Shown here piece after piece: positions 44,254 to 54,337 of a stretch of 64,000 bases of DNA. Every line of letters starts with the position of its first letter. The stretch's first letter is position 1. Location of the stretch: contig NZ_VMTV02000800.1 in assembly GCF_007644035.1 (NCBI RefSeq), positions 1 to 64,000 on the forward strand. Reading direction: 5' to 3'. A program made the position numbers and the translations under genes. Origin of the DNA: Vogesella mureinivorans (GTDB lineage: Bacteria; Pseudomonadota; Gammaproteobacteria; Burkholderiales; Chromobacteriaceae). Below the pieces are notes generated by a model, which worked only from the letters and a program-made list of their open reading frames with translations, had not been told where the DNA came from and searched no databases.

Positions 44254-44280
44254 AACCAAAGAGATAATTAAGGAGCCACT

Positions 44281-46248
44281 ATGTCTACCCTCGAATCGAT
44301 CCTGAAGGAAACCCGCAGCTTCCCGCCTAGCGAAGACTTCCGCCGCAAGGCCACAGTCTCGGGGATGGATGCCTACAACGCCCTGTGCGAACAAGCTGAC
44401 GACCACTATCTGTCCTTCTGGGGTGACCTGGCCCGCGAACTGATTACCTGGAAAAAACCGTTTTCCCGCGTGCTGGATGACAGCAACGCCCCGTTCTTCA
44501 AATGGTTTGACGACGGCGTGCTGAACGTGTCCTACAACTGCCTGGACCGTCACCTGGCGGTGAACGCCAACAAGATTGCACTGATTTTTGAAGCTGACGA
44601 CGGTGAAGTCACCCGCGTCACCTACTCCGAATTGCACCGCCGCGTGTGCCAGTTTGCCAACGGCCTGAAGAGCCAGGGTATTGGCAAAGGCGACCGCGTC
44701 GTGATTTACATGCCGATGGTGATTGAAGCCATCGTGGCCATGCAGGCCTGCGCCCGTATCGGCGCTATCCACTCCGTGGTGTTTGGCGGCTTCTCCGCCG
44801 GCGCCGTGCGCGACCGCATCCAGGATGCCGGCGCCAAAGCCGTGATCACGGCCAACGAAGGCCTGCGCGGCGGCAAAACCGTTCCGCTGAAAGCCACGGT
44901 AGACGAAGCCCTGGCCATGGAAGGCTGCGAATCCATCAGCACCGTGGTGGTATACCAGCGCACCAATGGCGGCGCCAACTGGGCCGAAGGCCGCGACGTA
45001 TGGTGGCACAAGCTGATCGAAGGCCAGGCCGAGTACTGCGAACCGGAATGGATGAACGCCGAAGACCCGCTGTTCATTCTGTACACCTCCGGCTCCACCG
45101 GTAAGCCTAAAGGCATCCAGCACAGCAGCGCCGGCTACCTGCTGGGCGCACTGAACAGCTTCCGCTGGGCATTCGACTACAAACCGAACGACGTGTACTG
45201 GTGCACCGCCGACGTGGGCTGGATTACCGGCCACTCCTATATCTGCTACGGCCCGCTGGCCACAGGCGCTACCCAGGTGGTGTTTGAAGGCGTACCGACC
45301 TACCCGGATGCCAGCCGCTTCTGGAGCATGATCGAGAAACACAAGGTGTCCATTTTCTACACCGCCCCTACCGCGATCCGCTCGCTGATCAAACTGGGTG
45401 CCGACCTGCCCAAGCAGTTCGACCTGTCCAGCCTGCGCATCCTCGGTACCGTGGGTGAGCCGATCAACCCGGAAGCATGGATGTGGTACTACGAAGTGGT
45501 AGGCGGCGGCCGTTGCCCTATCGTGGACACCTGGTGGCAGACCGAAACCGGCTCCGCCATGATCGCCCCGCTGCCAGGCGCGGTCCCCACCAAGCCGGGT
45601 TCTTGCACCCTGCCGCTGCCGGGCATCATCGCCGACATCGTCGATGAATCCGGCGCGCAGGTAGAGCCGGGCCGTGGTGGCTTCCTGGTGATCAAAAAGC
45701 CGTTCCCGTCGCTGGTACGCACCATCTGGAACGACCCGGAGCGCTTCAAGAAAACCTACTTCCCGGACGAGTTCAACGGCCAGTACTACCTGGCGGGCGA
45801 TTCGGCCAACCGCGACGAAAACGGCTACTTCTGGATCATGGGCCGTATCGATGACGTGCTGAACGTGTCCGGCCACCGCCTGGGCACCATGGAAATCGAG
45901 TCGGCACTGGTGGCTAACCCGCTGGTAGCCGAAGCCGCCGTGGTGGGCAAGCCGCACGAGATCAAGGGCGAAGCCGTAGTGGCCTTTGTGGTACTGAAAG
46001 GTGCCCGCCCGCAGGGCGAAGAAGCCAAGAAAGTGGCCGCCGAGCTGAAGAGCTGGGTAGCGCACGAGATTGGCAAGATCGCCCAGCCGGACGATATCCG
46101 CTTTGGCGAAAACCTGCCCAAGACCCGTTCCGGCAAGATCATGCGCCGCCTACTGCGCTCCATCGCCAAAGGCGAAGAGATCAGCCAGGACACCTCCACG
46201 CTGGAAAACCCGCAGATTCTGGAGCAGCTGCAAGAAGCCGCGACCTGA
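44281..46248 (+). CDS. acs: Acetyl-coenzyme A synthetase
   Basis: Acs activates acetate to acetyl-CoA through acetyl-AMP, the high-affinity route. The 655-aa product has the adenylate-forming motifs [19 protein letters not shown] and the C-terminal hinge. [11 protein letters not shown] carries the lysine that is acetylated to switch the enzyme off in other bacteria. AAGGAG lies before ATG 44281. The order yjcH-actP-acs differs from E. coli acs-yjcH-actP but keeps uptake and activation together. Confidence 0.97.
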   Translation: MSTLESILKETRSFPPSEDFRRKATVSGMDAYNALCEQADDHYLSFWGDLARELITWKKPFSRVLDDSNAPFFKWFDDGVLNVSYNCLDRHLAVNANKIALIFEADDGEVTRVTYSELHRRVCQFANGLKSQGIGKGDRVVIYMPMVIEAIVAMQACARIGAIHSVVFGGFSAGAVRDRIQDAGAKAVITANEGLRGGKTVPLKATVDEALAMEGCESISTVVVYQRTNGGANWAEGRDVWWHKLIEGQAEYCEPEWMNAEDPLFILYTSGSTGKPKGIQHSSAGYLLGALNSFRWAFDYKPNDVYWCTADVGWITGHSYICYGPLATGATQVVFEGVPTYPDASRFWSMIEKHKVSIFYTAPTAIRSLIKLGADLPKQFDLSSLRILGTVGEPINPEAWMWYYEVVGGGRCPIVDTWWQTETGSAMIAPLPGAVPTKPGSCTLPLPGIIADIVDESGAQVEPGRGGFLVIKKPFPSLVRTIWNDPERFKKTYFPDEFNGQYYLAGDSANRDENGYFWIMGRIDDVLNVSGHRLGTMEIESALVANPLVAEAAVVGKPHEIKGEAVVAFVVLKGARPQGEEAKKVAAELKSWVAHEIGKIAQPDDIRFGENLPKTRSGKIMRRLLRSIAKGEEISQDTSTLENPQILEQLQEAAT

Positions 46249-46344
46249 TCTGCTGCCGTACCCGGCCTGTGCCCCGGCACAGGCCACGCCGGGCAGCCGC
46301 CCGGCGAGTAGTTCCCTAGTAGATGTGCTGCTTTACCCTCTTTG

Positions 46345-46380
46345 GCCGCGCGCGTGCTGCAATCACCGCGCGGCATTTTT
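46345..46380 (+). terminator. Intrinsic terminator after acs
   Basis: GCCGCGCG and CGCGCGGC pair across a 14-nt loop and are followed by ATTTTT. A second GC hairpin (GGCCTGTGCC/GGCACAGGCC, about 46265-46286) without T-tail lies nearer the stop. The rest of 46249-46503 holds an uptake-like repeat and the rnf promoter. Confidence 0.7.
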
Positions 46381-46444
46381 ACGCCTGTCTGTCAGCAAAC
46401 CCGGTGCAATCCCCCGCCTGCGGCCAACCCTGCGGGAATGAAGG

Positions 46445-46474
46445 TTGAAGCGCGGCGGCCTTATCAAGGATAAT
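46445..46474 (+). promoter_or_regulatory. Sigma-70 promoter of the rnf operon
   Basis: TTGAAG (46445-46450), an 18-nt spacer and GATAAT (46469-46474) stand 30 nt before the rnfA start. The leader would be only about 23 nt and shows no clear ribosome site. Confidence 0.5.
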
Positions 46475-46503
46475 CCGGCGATTAACGCCACCCCGCCCCC
46501 TCA

Positions 46504-47085
46504 ATGGATCTCGGACACTACCTGCTCATCCTCGTCAGCACCGTACTGGTCAACAATGTGGTGCTGGTACGCATGCTGGGCCTGTGCCCTTTCATGGGTG
46601 TCTCCAGAAAACTGGAAGCCGCTATCGGCATGGGCGCTGCCACCACCTTTGTCCTCACGCTCGGGGCCGGCAGCAGCCATCTGGTCAACCAGCTGCTGAT
46701 CGCGGCAGACCTGACCTTCCTGCGCACGCTGTCGTTTATCGTGATCATTGCCGCCATCGTGCAGTTCACCGAAATGGTCATCCATAAAACCAGTCCGGTG
46801 CTGTACCAGGTGCTGGGCATCTACCTGCCGCTGATTACCACCAACTGCGCGGTGCTGGGCATTCCACTATTGAACGCGCAACAAAACCACAGCCTGGCCG
46901 AGTCGCTGGTATTCGGTTTTGGCAGCGCAGTAGGCTTTTCGCTGATCCTGATCCTGTTTGGCGCCCTGCGCGAGCGGCTGGAAGGCGCTGACATCCCCGC
47001 GCCGTTCCAGGGCACCGCTATTGCACTGGTCACTGCGGCGCTGATGAGTCTTGCCTTCATGGGCTTTGGAGGCCTGACACGATGA
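46504..47085 (+). CDS. rnfA: Rnf complex subunit RnfA (RsxA)
   Basis: RnfA is an inner-membrane subunit of the Rnf/Rsx complex, which moves electrons between NADH and ferredoxin coupled to ion flow; in E. coli it also keeps SoxR reduced. The 193-aa product has six hydrophobic segments and the conserved [20 protein letters not shown] and [12 protein letters not shown] with the cysteines that hold an in-membrane iron-sulfur centre. It starts the seven-gene cluster rnfABCDGE-nth and overlaps rnfB by 4 nt. Confidence 0.96.
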   Translation: MDLGHYLLILVSTVLVNNVVLVRMLGLCPFMGVSRKLEAAIGMGAATTFVLTLGAGSSHLVNQLLIAADLTFLRTLSFIVIIAAIVQFTEMVIHKTSPVLYQVLGIYLPLITTNCAVLGIPLLNAQQNHSLAESLVFGFGSAVGFSLILILFGALRERLEGADIPAPFQGTAIALVTAALMSLAFMGFGGLTR

Positions 47086-47645
47086 ACACCCTGTTGCTTG
47101 CATTACTGGTCATGGTGGCGCTGGCCCTGTTGCTGGGCGCCGTCCTGGGCTACGCCTCGGTGCGTTTCAAGGTAGACGCCGACCCGCTGGTAGACAAAAT
47201 CGACGACATCCTGCCGCAAACCCAGTGCGGCCAGTGCGGCCACCCCGGCTGTCGCCCCTACGCCCAGGCCATTGCCAGCGGCGAAGAAGACATCAACAAA
47301 TGCCCGCCCGGCGGCGAAGACGGCATCCACAAGCTGGCCGAGCTACTGGGCGTAGACTTCAAACCGTTTGACGCCGGCGCCGCGCAGCCCAAACCCAAAG
47401 CCGTGGCACTGATAGACGAAGCCACCTGTATCGGCTGTACGCTGTGCATCCAGGCCTGCCCGGTAGACGCTATCCTGGGCTCGGCCAAGCAGATGCACAC
47501 CATCATCGCCAGCGAATGCACCGGCTGTGAGCTCTGCCTGCCGCCCTGCCCGGTAGACTGCATCCGCATGATTCCGCACGGCACCGACCTCACCAACTGG
47601 AAATGGCGCTACCCCACCATTCCCATCAAGGCGGTCAAGCCATGA
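47082..47645 (+). CDS. rnfB: Rnf complex iron-sulfur subunit RnfB (RsxB)
   Basis: RnfB is an electron-transfer subunit of the Rnf complex. The 187-aa product has one N-terminal membrane anchor, a four-cysteine Fe-S domain ([14 protein letters not shown] plus the cysteine of NKCPPGG) and two [4Fe-4S] ferredoxin motifs, [12 protein letters not shown] and [12 protein letters not shown]. It overlaps rnfA and rnfC by ATGA junctions, so translation is coupled. Confidence 0.96.
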   Translation: MNTLLLALLVMVALALLLGAVLGYASVRFKVDADPLVDKIDDILPQTQCGQCGHPGCRPYAQAIASGEEDINKCPPGGEDGIHKLAELLGVDFKPFDAGAAQPKPKAVALIDEATCIGCTLCIQACPVDAILGSAKQMHTIIASECTGCELCLPPCPVDCIRMIPHGTDLTNWKWRYPTIPIKAVKP

Positions 47646-49726
47646 GCCAGCTGTATGACTTTCACGGTGGCATCCACCCGCCGCAGCACAAAGACGCCGC
47701 CACCGGCCGCCCCATCCAGCAGCTGCCCTTGCCACCGCAGCTGTACATTGCCCTGGCGCAAAGCGTAGGCAACCCGGCGCGGCCAACCGTAAGCGTGGGC
47801 CAACCGGTGCTGAAAGGCCAACAGCTGGCCGAGCCGGATGGCCGCCTGTCCGCCGCCGTGCACGCGCCCACCTCCGGCACCATCACCGCCATCGGCCCGC
47901 ACCCGTTTGCCCACCCGTCCGGCCTGCCGGTAGCCACCATCACGCTAGCGCCCGATGGCCTGGACAGCTGGCAGCCGCGTAGCCCGCTCGCATGGCAAGA
48001 CGCCAGCCCGGCGCAGCTACGCAGCCACCTGCAAGACATGGGCGTGGTTGGCCTGGGCGGGGCGGTGTTCCCCACCCACCTCAAGCTGGGTGCCAGCCCG
48101 CTGGCCACCCTGGTGGTGAACGGCGCCGAGTGCGAACCCTTTATCAGCTGCGACGACATGCTGATGCGCGAACGCGCCGCCGGCATCGTGGACGGCATCC
48201 GCATTGCCGCGCACGCGCTGCAGGCAGGCCAGGTGCTGATCGGCATCGAAGACAACAAACCGCAAGCCATCGCCGCCATGCAGGCCGCCTGCGCCGGCAC
48301 GCCCTACCGCGTGGTGAGCATCCCCACCAAGTACCCCAGCGGCGGCGCCAAGCAGCTGATCCGCCTCCTCACCGGCATCGAGGTACCGCACGGCACCCGC
48401 GCCACCGACCTGGGCGTGCAGTGCCTGAACGTGGGCACGCTGTACGCCATGGCCCGCGCCGTGCTGCACGGCGAGCCGCTGCTGAGCCGCGTCGTGACCG
48501 TGACCGGCGCCGTAGCCTATGCGGCCAACTACGAGGTGGCCATCGGCACCCCGCTGGCCTGGCTACTGCAACAAGCCGGCATGGCCGACGCGCAGACCGA
48601 AGTCATCATGGGCGGCCCGATGATGGGCATCACCCTGCCCGACCTGCACGCCGGCCTGCCCAAAGCCGGCAACTGCCTGATCGCCAAAAGCGCTGCGCTG
48701 TTCCCGCCGCGCCCGCCCGAGCAGGCCTGCATCCGCTGCGGCGACTGCGCCAGCGTGTGCCCGGCGCAGCTGCAACCCATGGACCTGTTCTGGTTTGCCA
48801 AATCGCGCAACTTCGGCAAAGCACAAGAACGCCACCTGTTCGACTGCATAGAATGCGGCGCCTGTAGCTATGTGTGCCCCAGCCAGATACCGCTGGTGGA
48901 CTACTACCGTTTTGCCAAAAGCGAAATCTGGGCCGCCGAGCGCGACAAGAAAAACGCCAGCCTGGCACGCCAGCGCCATGAGTTCCGCCAGTTCCGCATC
49001 GAGCGCGACAAATCCGAAAAAGCCGCCCGCCTGGCCGCCCGCGCCGCCGAGCAGGCCGCCAAGCTAGCCTCGCAAGCGGCCACCCCGGCAGCAGCCAGCA
49101 CCGCCCCCGCCGCCAGCGGCATGGACGACGCCAAGAAAGCCGCCATCGCCGCCGCGCTAGCCCGCGCCGCCGCCCAGAAAGAAGCCAAGCCGCTGTCCGA
49201 GCAGCACACAAGCGGCCTGGACGATGCCAAGCAGGCCGCCATACAAGCCGCCATGGCGCGCGCTGCCGCCCGCAAAGCCGCCTCAGACGCCGCCAAAGCC
49301 GCCGATGCGGCCAACCCTGACAGCCCGCCAGCCACTACCCCAGCACAAACCGGCATGGACGACGCCAAACGCGCTGCCATCGAAGCCGCCATGGCGCGTG
49401 CAGCCGCCCGCAAGGCCGCCGCCGACGCCGCAAAAGCAGCCGATGCGGCCAACCCTGACAGCCCGCCCGCCGCCGCCCCAACGCAAACCGGCATGGACGA
49501 CGCCAAACGCGCCGCCGTCGAAGCCGCCATGGCGCGCGCTGCCGCCCGTAAAGCCGCCTCAGACGCTGCCAAAGCCGCCGATGCGGCCAACCCTGACAGC
49601 CCACCAGCTACTACCCCAACGCAAACCGGCATGGACGACGCCAAACGTGCTGCGGTCGAAGCCGCCATGGCGCGCGCTGCCGCCCGCAAAGCCGCCGCCC
49701 AGGCACAGAAAGACGCATCCGAATGA
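47642..49726 (+). CDS. rnfC: Rnf complex NADH-binding subunit RnfC (RsxC) with repeat tail
   Basis: RnfC carries the NADH/FMN site and two [4Fe-4S] clusters. The 694-aa product has an N-terminal biotinyl-like domain, an NQO1-like region (about 130-350) and two ferredoxin motifs, [12 protein letters not shown] and [12 protein letters not shown]. After about residue 430 follows a long Ala/Arg/Lys tail. From residue 525 it contains three exact-length repeats of 46 residues plus a partial fourth (each starting G-M/L-DDAK, with [13 protein letters not shown]). Ala-rich repeats also occur in E. coli RsxC. ATG 47642 overlaps the rnfB stop. Confidence 0.95.
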   Translation: MSQLYDFHGGIHPPQHKDAATGRPIQQLPLPPQLYIALAQSVGNPARPTVSVGQPVLKGQQLAEPDGRLSAAVHAPTSGTITAIGPHPFAHPSGLPVATITLAPDGLDSWQPRSPLAWQDASPAQLRSHLQDMGVVGLGGAVFPTHLKLGASPLATLVVNGAECEPFISCDDMLMRERAAGIVDGIRIAAHALQAGQVLIGIEDNKPQAIAAMQAACAGTPYRVVSIPTKYPSGGAKQLIRLLTGIEVPHGTRATDLGVQCLNVGTLYAMARAVLHGEPLLSRVVTVTGAVAYAANYEVAIGTPLAWLLQQAGMADAQTEVIMGGPMMGITLPDLHAGLPKAGNCLIAKSAALFPPRPPEQACIRCGDCASVCPAQLQPMDLFWFAKSRNFGKAQERHLFDCIECGACSYVCPSQIPLVDYYRFAKSEIWAAERDKKNASLARQRHEFRQFRIERDKSEKAARLAARAAEQAAKLASQAATPAAASTAPAASGMDDAKKAAIAAALARAAAQKEAKPLSEQHTSGLDDAKQAAIQAAMARAAARKAASDAAKAADAANPDSPPATTPAQTGMDDAKRAAIEAAMARAAARKAAADAAKAADAANPDSPPAAAPTQTGMDDAKRAAVEAAMARAAARKAASDAAKAADAANPDSPPATTPTQTGMDDAKRAAVEAAMARAAARKAAAQAQKDASE
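49214..49723 (+). repeat. 138-bp tandem repeats in the rnfC tail
   Basis: Units start at 49214, 49352 and 49490, each exactly 138 bp, with a partial fourth at 49628. They differ at few positions, mostly third codon bases. Each full unit contains one exact uptake-like repeat (49307, 49445, 49583), encoding Ala-Ala-Asn. Confidence 0.9.
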
Positions 49727-50748
49727 GCCGCCACGCTACCCATATCGCCCAGCCCGTTACCGTTTCGCGGGTGATGCTGAAAGTGCTGGCCGCCCTGCTG
49801 CCCGGCATTGCCGTCTCGGTGTACTGCTTTGGTCCCGGCGTGCTGGTGCAGCTGCTGCTGGCTACCCTCACCGCGCTGGGTGCCGAGGCCGCCGTACTGC
49901 GGTTGCGCCAGCGCCCCGTCGCCCCCGCCCTGGCCGACCTGTCGGCGGTGGTTACCGCCTGGCTGCTGGCGCTGTCCATGCCGCCGCTGGGCGCGTGGTG
50001 GATGATCGTCGTGGCCACGCTGTTTGCCATCGTGCTGGGCAAGCAGCTGTACGGCGGCCTGGGCAACAACCCGTTCAACCCGGCCATGGTGGGTTTTGCG
50101 GTGATGATCGTATCGTTCCCGGCGCAGATGGCGGCCTGGGGCACACCGTTGGCCGCACTGGACGCCACCGCGCAGCTGCAATGGATCTTCACCCACACCC
50201 TGCCTGCCGGCAGTAGCGTGGACGCGGTGTCCAGCGCCACGCCGCTGGACGTGCTGAAAACCGGCCTGCTGCAAGGCGGGCAGGATGTCGCCCAGCTGCT
50301 GCTGCAGCCGCGCTTTGGCCAATGGGGCAATGCCGGCGGCGAATGGGTGGCACTGGCGTGGGCACTGGGCGGGCTGTGGCTGTGGCAGCAAAAGCTGATC
50401 CCGTGGCGCACACCGCTGGCCATGCTGGCCGGCGTGCTGGCGGTGAGCCTGCCGCTATGGCTGTGGCAGCCGGCACACTACGCCAGCCCGCTGTTCCACC
50501 TGCTGAACGGCGCCACGCTGCTGGCGGCCGGCTTTATCGTGACCGACCCGATTAGCGGCAGCACCACGCCGCTGGGGCGGCTGATTTTCGGCTTTATGGT
50601 GGGCGTACTGGTGGTGGTGATCCGCGTGTTTGGCGGTTTTCCCGACGCGGTAGCGTTTGCCGTGCTGATCATGAATATGGCGGTGCCGTTCATCGACCAA
50701 ACCACCCAGCCGCGTGTCTTCGGCCGCAAAGGGGGCCGCCATGCGTAA
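49723..50748 (+). CDS. rnfD: Rnf complex membrane subunit RnfD (RsxD)
   Basis: RnfD is a membrane flavoprotein of the Rnf complex, related to NqrB. The 341-aa product has about nine hydrophobic segments, the GGLGNNPFNPAMVGFA motif and SSATPLDVLKTG, whose threonine is the likely site of covalent FMN. It overlaps rnfC by 4 nt and rnfG by 8 nt. Confidence 0.95.
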   Translation: MSRHATHIAQPVTVSRVMLKVLAALLPGIAVSVYCFGPGVLVQLLLATLTALGAEAAVLRLRQRPVAPALADLSAVVTAWLLALSMPPLGAWWMIVVATLFAIVLGKQLYGGLGNNPFNPAMVGFAVMIVSFPAQMAAWGTPLAALDATAQLQWIFTHTLPAGSSVDAVSSATPLDVLKTGLLQGGQDVAQLLLQPRFGQWGNAGGEWVALAWALGGLWLWQQKLIPWRTPLAMLAGVLAVSLPLWLWQPAHYASPLFHLLNGATLLAAGFIVTDPISGSTTPLGRLIFGFMVGVLVVVIRVFGGFPDAVAFAVLIMNMAVPFIDQTTQPRVFGRKGGRHA

Positions 50749-51361
50749 GGCCGCCACCCAGGCCCGCCGCAGCGCCATCACGCTGGCTGCTTTTGCTACC
50801 ACCGCCACCGTGCTATTGGCTAGCACCTGGCTGGCCACGCATCAGCAAGTGGAAGCCAACGAAGCCGCCACCCGCGCCGCGCTGCTGGCGCAAGCGCTGC
50901 CCGCCGGCAGCTTCGACAACGACCTGGCCGCCAACGCCCTGCCCCTGCCGCGCAGCGTCGCGCAGCAGCTGGTACAGCGTGATGCGGCCAAGGTGTACCT
51001 GGCGCGCCAGCATGGCCAGCTCAGCGGCGTGGTGCTGGAAGCCGCCGCACCCAACGGCTACGGCGGGCGCATCGAGCTACTGGTCGGCATCGCCCGCGAT
51101 GGCACGGTGCAAGGCGTACGCGTGGTGAGCCACCGAGAAACACCGGGGCTGGGTGACTATATCGACCTGGCCGTCAGCCCGTGGGCACGCCAGTTTGCCG
51201 GCAAGCCGGCCGACAGCCGCTGGGCGGTGAAAAAAGACGGCGGCGATACCGATTACATCAGCGGCGCCACCATATCGGCCCGCGCCGTGAGCGCGGCGGT
51301 GGCACGCTGCAGCGATTACTACCGCAGTGCGCAAGCGCGCCTGCTGCAAGGACAACCATGA
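50741..51361 (+). CDS. rnfG: Rnf complex FMN subunit RnfG (RsxG)
   Basis: RnfG is a periplasm-facing flavoprotein, related to NqrC. The 206-aa product has one N-terminal membrane anchor (about 10-32) and the FMN-attachment motif DYISGATISARAV, in which the threonine carries FMN through a phosphoester bond. GYGGRIELLVGIA and HRETPGLGDYID are further family motifs. ATG 50741 lies inside the end of rnfD, and its stop overlaps rnfE. Confidence 0.95.
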   Translation: MRKAATQARRSAITLAAFATTATVLLASTWLATHQQVEANEAATRAALLAQALPAGSFDNDLAANALPLPRSVAQQLVQRDAAKVYLARQHGQLSGVVLEAAAPNGYGGRIELLVGIARDGTVQGVRVVSHRETPGLGDYIDLAVSPWARQFAGKPADSRWAVKKDGGDTDYISGATISARAVSAAVARCSDYYRSAQARLLQGQP

Positions 51362-52062
51362 GTACGCCCCCTACCGTGTGGCAAGACATCGCCCGCAAGG
51401 GCCTGTGGCAACAAAACCCCGGCCTGGTACAGCTGCTGGGCCTGTGCCCGGTGCTGGCCATCAGCAATAACGTGGTGAACGCGCTGGCGCTGGGCCTGGC
51501 CACCACGCTGGTCACCGCGCTGTCCAGCGCCACCGTGTCCAGCGTGCGCCACTGGGTACCGCACGACATCCGCAACCCGGTGTTCATCATGATTATTGCC
51601 AGCCTGGTCACCTGTGTCGACCTGGCCATGAACGCCTGGCTGCACGAGCTTTACCTGGTGCTGGGCATTTTCATCCCGCTGATTACCACCAACTGCATCG
51701 TGATGGCCCGTGCCGAGGCCTTTGCCTCGCGCCAGCCAGTGCGCGAAGCCGCCTGGGATGGCGCCATGATGGGCCTGGGGCTAACCGGCGTGCTGGTGGC
51801 GCTGGGCGCGCTGCGCGAGCTGCTGGGCAAGGGCACGCTGCTGGCCGGCGCCGACAAGCTGTTTGGCCCCGCCGGCCACCACCTGAGCCTGCAGCTGGCC
51901 GGGCCCGATTACCAGTTCTTGCTGATGCTGCTGCCACCGGGCGCCTTTCTGGGTCTGGCGCTGCTGATTGCCGGCAAGAACGCACTGGACGCCCGCGCCC
52001 GCCAGCGCCAGGCCGCTGCGGCCAACCCTGCCACCCTGGCCAACACCGGTACCACGCCATGA
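51358..52062 (+). CDS. rnfE: Rnf complex membrane subunit RnfE (RsxE)
   Basis: RnfE is a homologue of RnfA that forms the inner-membrane pair with it. The 234-aa product has six hydrophobic segments and the mirrored motifs NPGLVQLLGLCPVLAISNNV and FIPLITTNCIVMARAEA, each with the cysteine of the shared iron-sulfur site. The C-terminal tail is Ala/Arg-rich and holds an uptake-like repeat (52018). Start ATG 51358 overlaps rnfG; nth overlaps its stop. Confidence 0.95.
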   Translation: MSTPPTVWQDIARKGLWQQNPGLVQLLGLCPVLAISNNVVNALALGLATTLVTALSSATVSSVRHWVPHDIRNPVFIMIIASLVTCVDLAMNAWLHELYLVLGIFIPLITTNCIVMARAEAFASRQPVREAAWDGAMMGLGLTGVLVALGALRELLGKGTLLAGADKLFGPAGHHLSLQLAGPDYQFLLMLLPPGAFLGLALLIAGKNALDARARQRQAAAANPATLANTGTTP

Positions 52063-52691
52063 ACAAGACCATCCGCCAGGAAATTTTTGCCCGCCTGCAG
52101 GCCCATAACCCGCACCCCACCACCGAGCTGGAATACGCCAGCCCGTTCCAGCTGCTGATTGCCGTGCTGCTATCGGCACAGGCCACCGACGTGGGCGTGA
52201 ACAAAGCCACCCGCGTGCTGTTCCAGGTGGCCCCTACGCCGGACAAAATGTACGCGCTGGGCGTGGCCGGGCTGGAGGACTACATCAAGACCATCGGCCT
52301 GTACCGCACCAAGGCCAAGAACACCATCGAAACCTGCCGCATCCTGCTGGCACAGCATGGTGGCCAGGTGCCGGAAAACCGCGAGGCGCTGGAGGCGCTG
52401 CCAGGGGTTGGCCGCAAAACGGCCAACGTGGTGCTGAATACCGCCTTTGGCCACCCCACCATTGCGGTAGACACGCATATTTTCCGCGTAAGCAACCGCA
52501 CGCGCCTGGCACCCGGTAAAGACGTGCGCGAGGTAGAAGACAAACTGTTACGTTTTGTGCCCGCAGAATACAAACAGGACGCGCATCATTGGCTTATCCT
52601 GCACGGGCGCTACGTTTGCAAGGCCAGAAAACCCGACTGCGAACGCTGCGTGATCGCAGACCTCTGCGAATATCCGGCAAAACCGCTATGA
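52059..52691 (+). CDS. nth: Endonuclease III
   Basis: Nth is a base-excision-repair DNA glycosylase/AP lyase that removes oxidised pyrimidines. The 210-aa product has the helix-hairpin-helix LPGVGRKTANVV with the catalytic lysine, the aspartate of VDTHIFRV and the C-terminal [4Fe-4S] motif CKARKPDCERCVIADLC. It is fused to the rnf operon by a 4-nt overlap, the same order as rsxABCDGE-nth in E. coli. An uptake-like repeat covers the LPGVGRKTAN codons. Confidence 0.97.
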   Translation: MNKTIRQEIFARLQAHNPHPTTELEYASPFQLLIAVLLSAQATDVGVNKATRVLFQVAPTPDKMYALGVAGLEDYIKTIGLYRTKAKNTIETCRILLAQHGGQVPENREALEALPGVGRKTANVVLNTAFGHPTIAVDTHIFRVSNRTRLAPGKDVREVEDKLLRFVPAEYKQDAHHWLILHGRYVCKARKPDCERCVIADLCEYPAKPL

Positions 52692-52764
52692 TGAACGCCT
52701 GTCGATTGATTTTTACTGTCATCGCTGCCCGGCAGCGATAAACGAATCTAAAAGGATTGCCCAG

Positions 52765-54243
52765 GTGAACGCCTGCACACGCTTGGCCCTCATCACCGCC
52801 GTCGCCCTGTCCGTAGGGGGTTGCGGCAAAATCGAAGCACTATTCAAGGACGACAAGGGTGCCCCCGTCGCCGTACCGGCCAAGGCCGACGGCAGCGTGG
52901 CCATGCTGCTGCCGGACTTTACCCAGCTGGTAGAGCGCGAAGGCCCGGCCGTGGTCAATATCCAGGCCATGCGCGCCGAAGCCCGCGCCAGCCAGAGCGA
53001 CAACCCCTACCCGGTGCCGGAAGACGACCCGTTTTACGAGTTCTTCCGCCGCTACATGCCCAACCCGAACCAGCAGCAGGAAACCCCGCAGCCCTCGGAA
53101 AGCGTCTCGTTTGGTAGCGGTTTCATCTTTACCGACGATGGCTACATTCTCACCAATGCCCACGTGGTAGCTGGCAGCAGCCAGATCAAGGTCATGCTGA
53201 CCGACAAGCGCGAAATGCGCGCCCGCCTGGTAGGCCTGGACAAACGCACCGACGTCGCGGTGCTGAAGATCGATGCGGCCAACCTGCCCACGGTGAAGAC
53301 CGGCACGCCGGACGAGCTGAAAGTGGGCGAATGGGTCGCCGCCATCGGCGCGCCATTCGGCTTTGAAAACACCGTCACCGCCGGCATCGTGTCGGCCAAA
53401 GGCCGCAGCCTGCCGGACGAAAGCTACGTGCCCTTCATCCAGACCGACGTGGCCATCAACCCGGGTAACTCTGGCGGCCCGCTGTTCAACCTGAAGGGCG
53501 AAGTAATCGGCATCAACTCGCAGATCTATAGCCGCAGTGGCGGCTTCATGGGGATCTCGTTTGCCATCCCGATCGACCTGGCCATGAAAGTAGCCGACCA
53601 GCTCAAAGCCAAAGGCAAAGTGAGCCGTGGCCAGCTGGGCGTGCATATCCAGGAAGTCTCGCAGGAGCTGGCGCAGTCCTTCGGGCTGGACCGCGCCCGC
53701 GGTGCGCTGGTGGTGCGCGTAGAGCCATCCGGCCCTGCCAGCCGTGCCGGTGTGCAGATTGGCGACATCATCCTGCGCCTGAACGGCCAGAACGTGGAAA
53801 GCTCGCGCGACCTGCCACGCATGGTGGGCGACCAGCCGCCGGGCGCGCAGATCAAGCTGGGCGTATGGCGCAAGGGCAAAGAGCAGAATATCGATGCCAC
53901 CCTGGCCGAGCTGGCACCCGAGCAAGCACAAGCCACGCCGGAGCAAAGCCAGCCGGACGTGCCGCAAAGCTACCAGTTTGGCAAACTGGGCCTGACGCTG
54001 TCAGAGCTGAGCGCCAGCGACAAGCAGGAGCTGGGCATCCGTGGCGGGCTGTTTGTGCAAAAGGTACAGGGCTTGTCTGCCCGTGCCGGCCTGCAGCACG
54101 GCGATATCATCATCGGCCTGAACCAGGTGGAGGTCACCACGGTAAAGGGCTTTGAAAAAGCCCTGAACGACGCACGCGGCAATATTGCCCTGCTGGTAAG
54201 ACGTGGCGACAGCACGCTGTTTGTGCCGCTACGCATGAACTGA
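52765..54243 (+). CDS. Do/DegP-family periplasmic serine protease, probable lipoprotein (MucD/DegQ-like)
   Basis: This 492-aa HtrA-type protease controls the quality of envelope proteins. The signal peptide ends in SVGGC, so C20 may be lipidated, which is unusual for DegP. The catalytic triad is H133 (NAHVV), D163 (RTDVAVLKI) and S236 (NPGNSGGPL). Two PDZ domains follow at about 275-370 and 400-490. The start is GTG 52765 behind AAAGGA; no better ATG exists. The second PDZ lacks gaps, so the gene is intact. It lies 73 nt after nth and ends in a terminator. Confidence 0.92.
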   Translation: MNACTRLALITAVALSVGGCGKIEALFKDDKGAPVAVPAKADGSVAMLLPDFTQLVEREGPAVVNIQAMRAEARASQSDNPYPVPEDDPFYEFFRRYMPNPNQQQETPQPSESVSFGSGFIFTDDGYILTNAHVVAGSSQIKVMLTDKREMRARLVGLDKRTDVAVLKIDAANLPTVKTGTPDELKVGEWVAAIGAPFGFENTVTAGIVSAKGRSLPDESYVPFIQTDVAINPGNSGGPLFNLKGEVIGINSQIYSRSGGFMGISFAIPIDLAMKVADQLKAKGKVSRGQLGVHIQEVSQELAQSFGLDRARGALVVRVEPSGPASRAGVQIGDIILRLNGQNVESSRDLPRMVGDQPPGAQIKLGVWRKGKEQNIDATLAELAPEQAQATPEQSQPDVPQSYQFGKLGLTLSELSASDKQELGIRGGLFVQKVQGLSARAGLQHGDIIIGLNQVEVTTVKGFEKALNDARGNIALLVRRGDSTLFVPLRMN

Positions 54244-54248
54244 TTTCC

Positions 54249-54271
54249 AGCCGCCGCCAGGCGGCTTTTTT
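54249..54271 (+). terminator. Intrinsic terminator after the Do-family protease gene
   Basis: AGCCGCC and GGCGGCT pair across a 4-nt loop and run into six T. Confidence 0.88.
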
Positions 54272-54337
54272 ACGCCGGTACGGTATGGCCGAACATACGG
54301 CCAACCACACGGCGGCGCTCGAAACAAAGGAGAAACC

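Noticed and set aside
49214-49723. Tandem 138-bp units considered as a CRISPR-like or satellite array
   Set aside because: The units are in frame, have no spacer structure, and encode the known type of Ala-rich RnfC tail.
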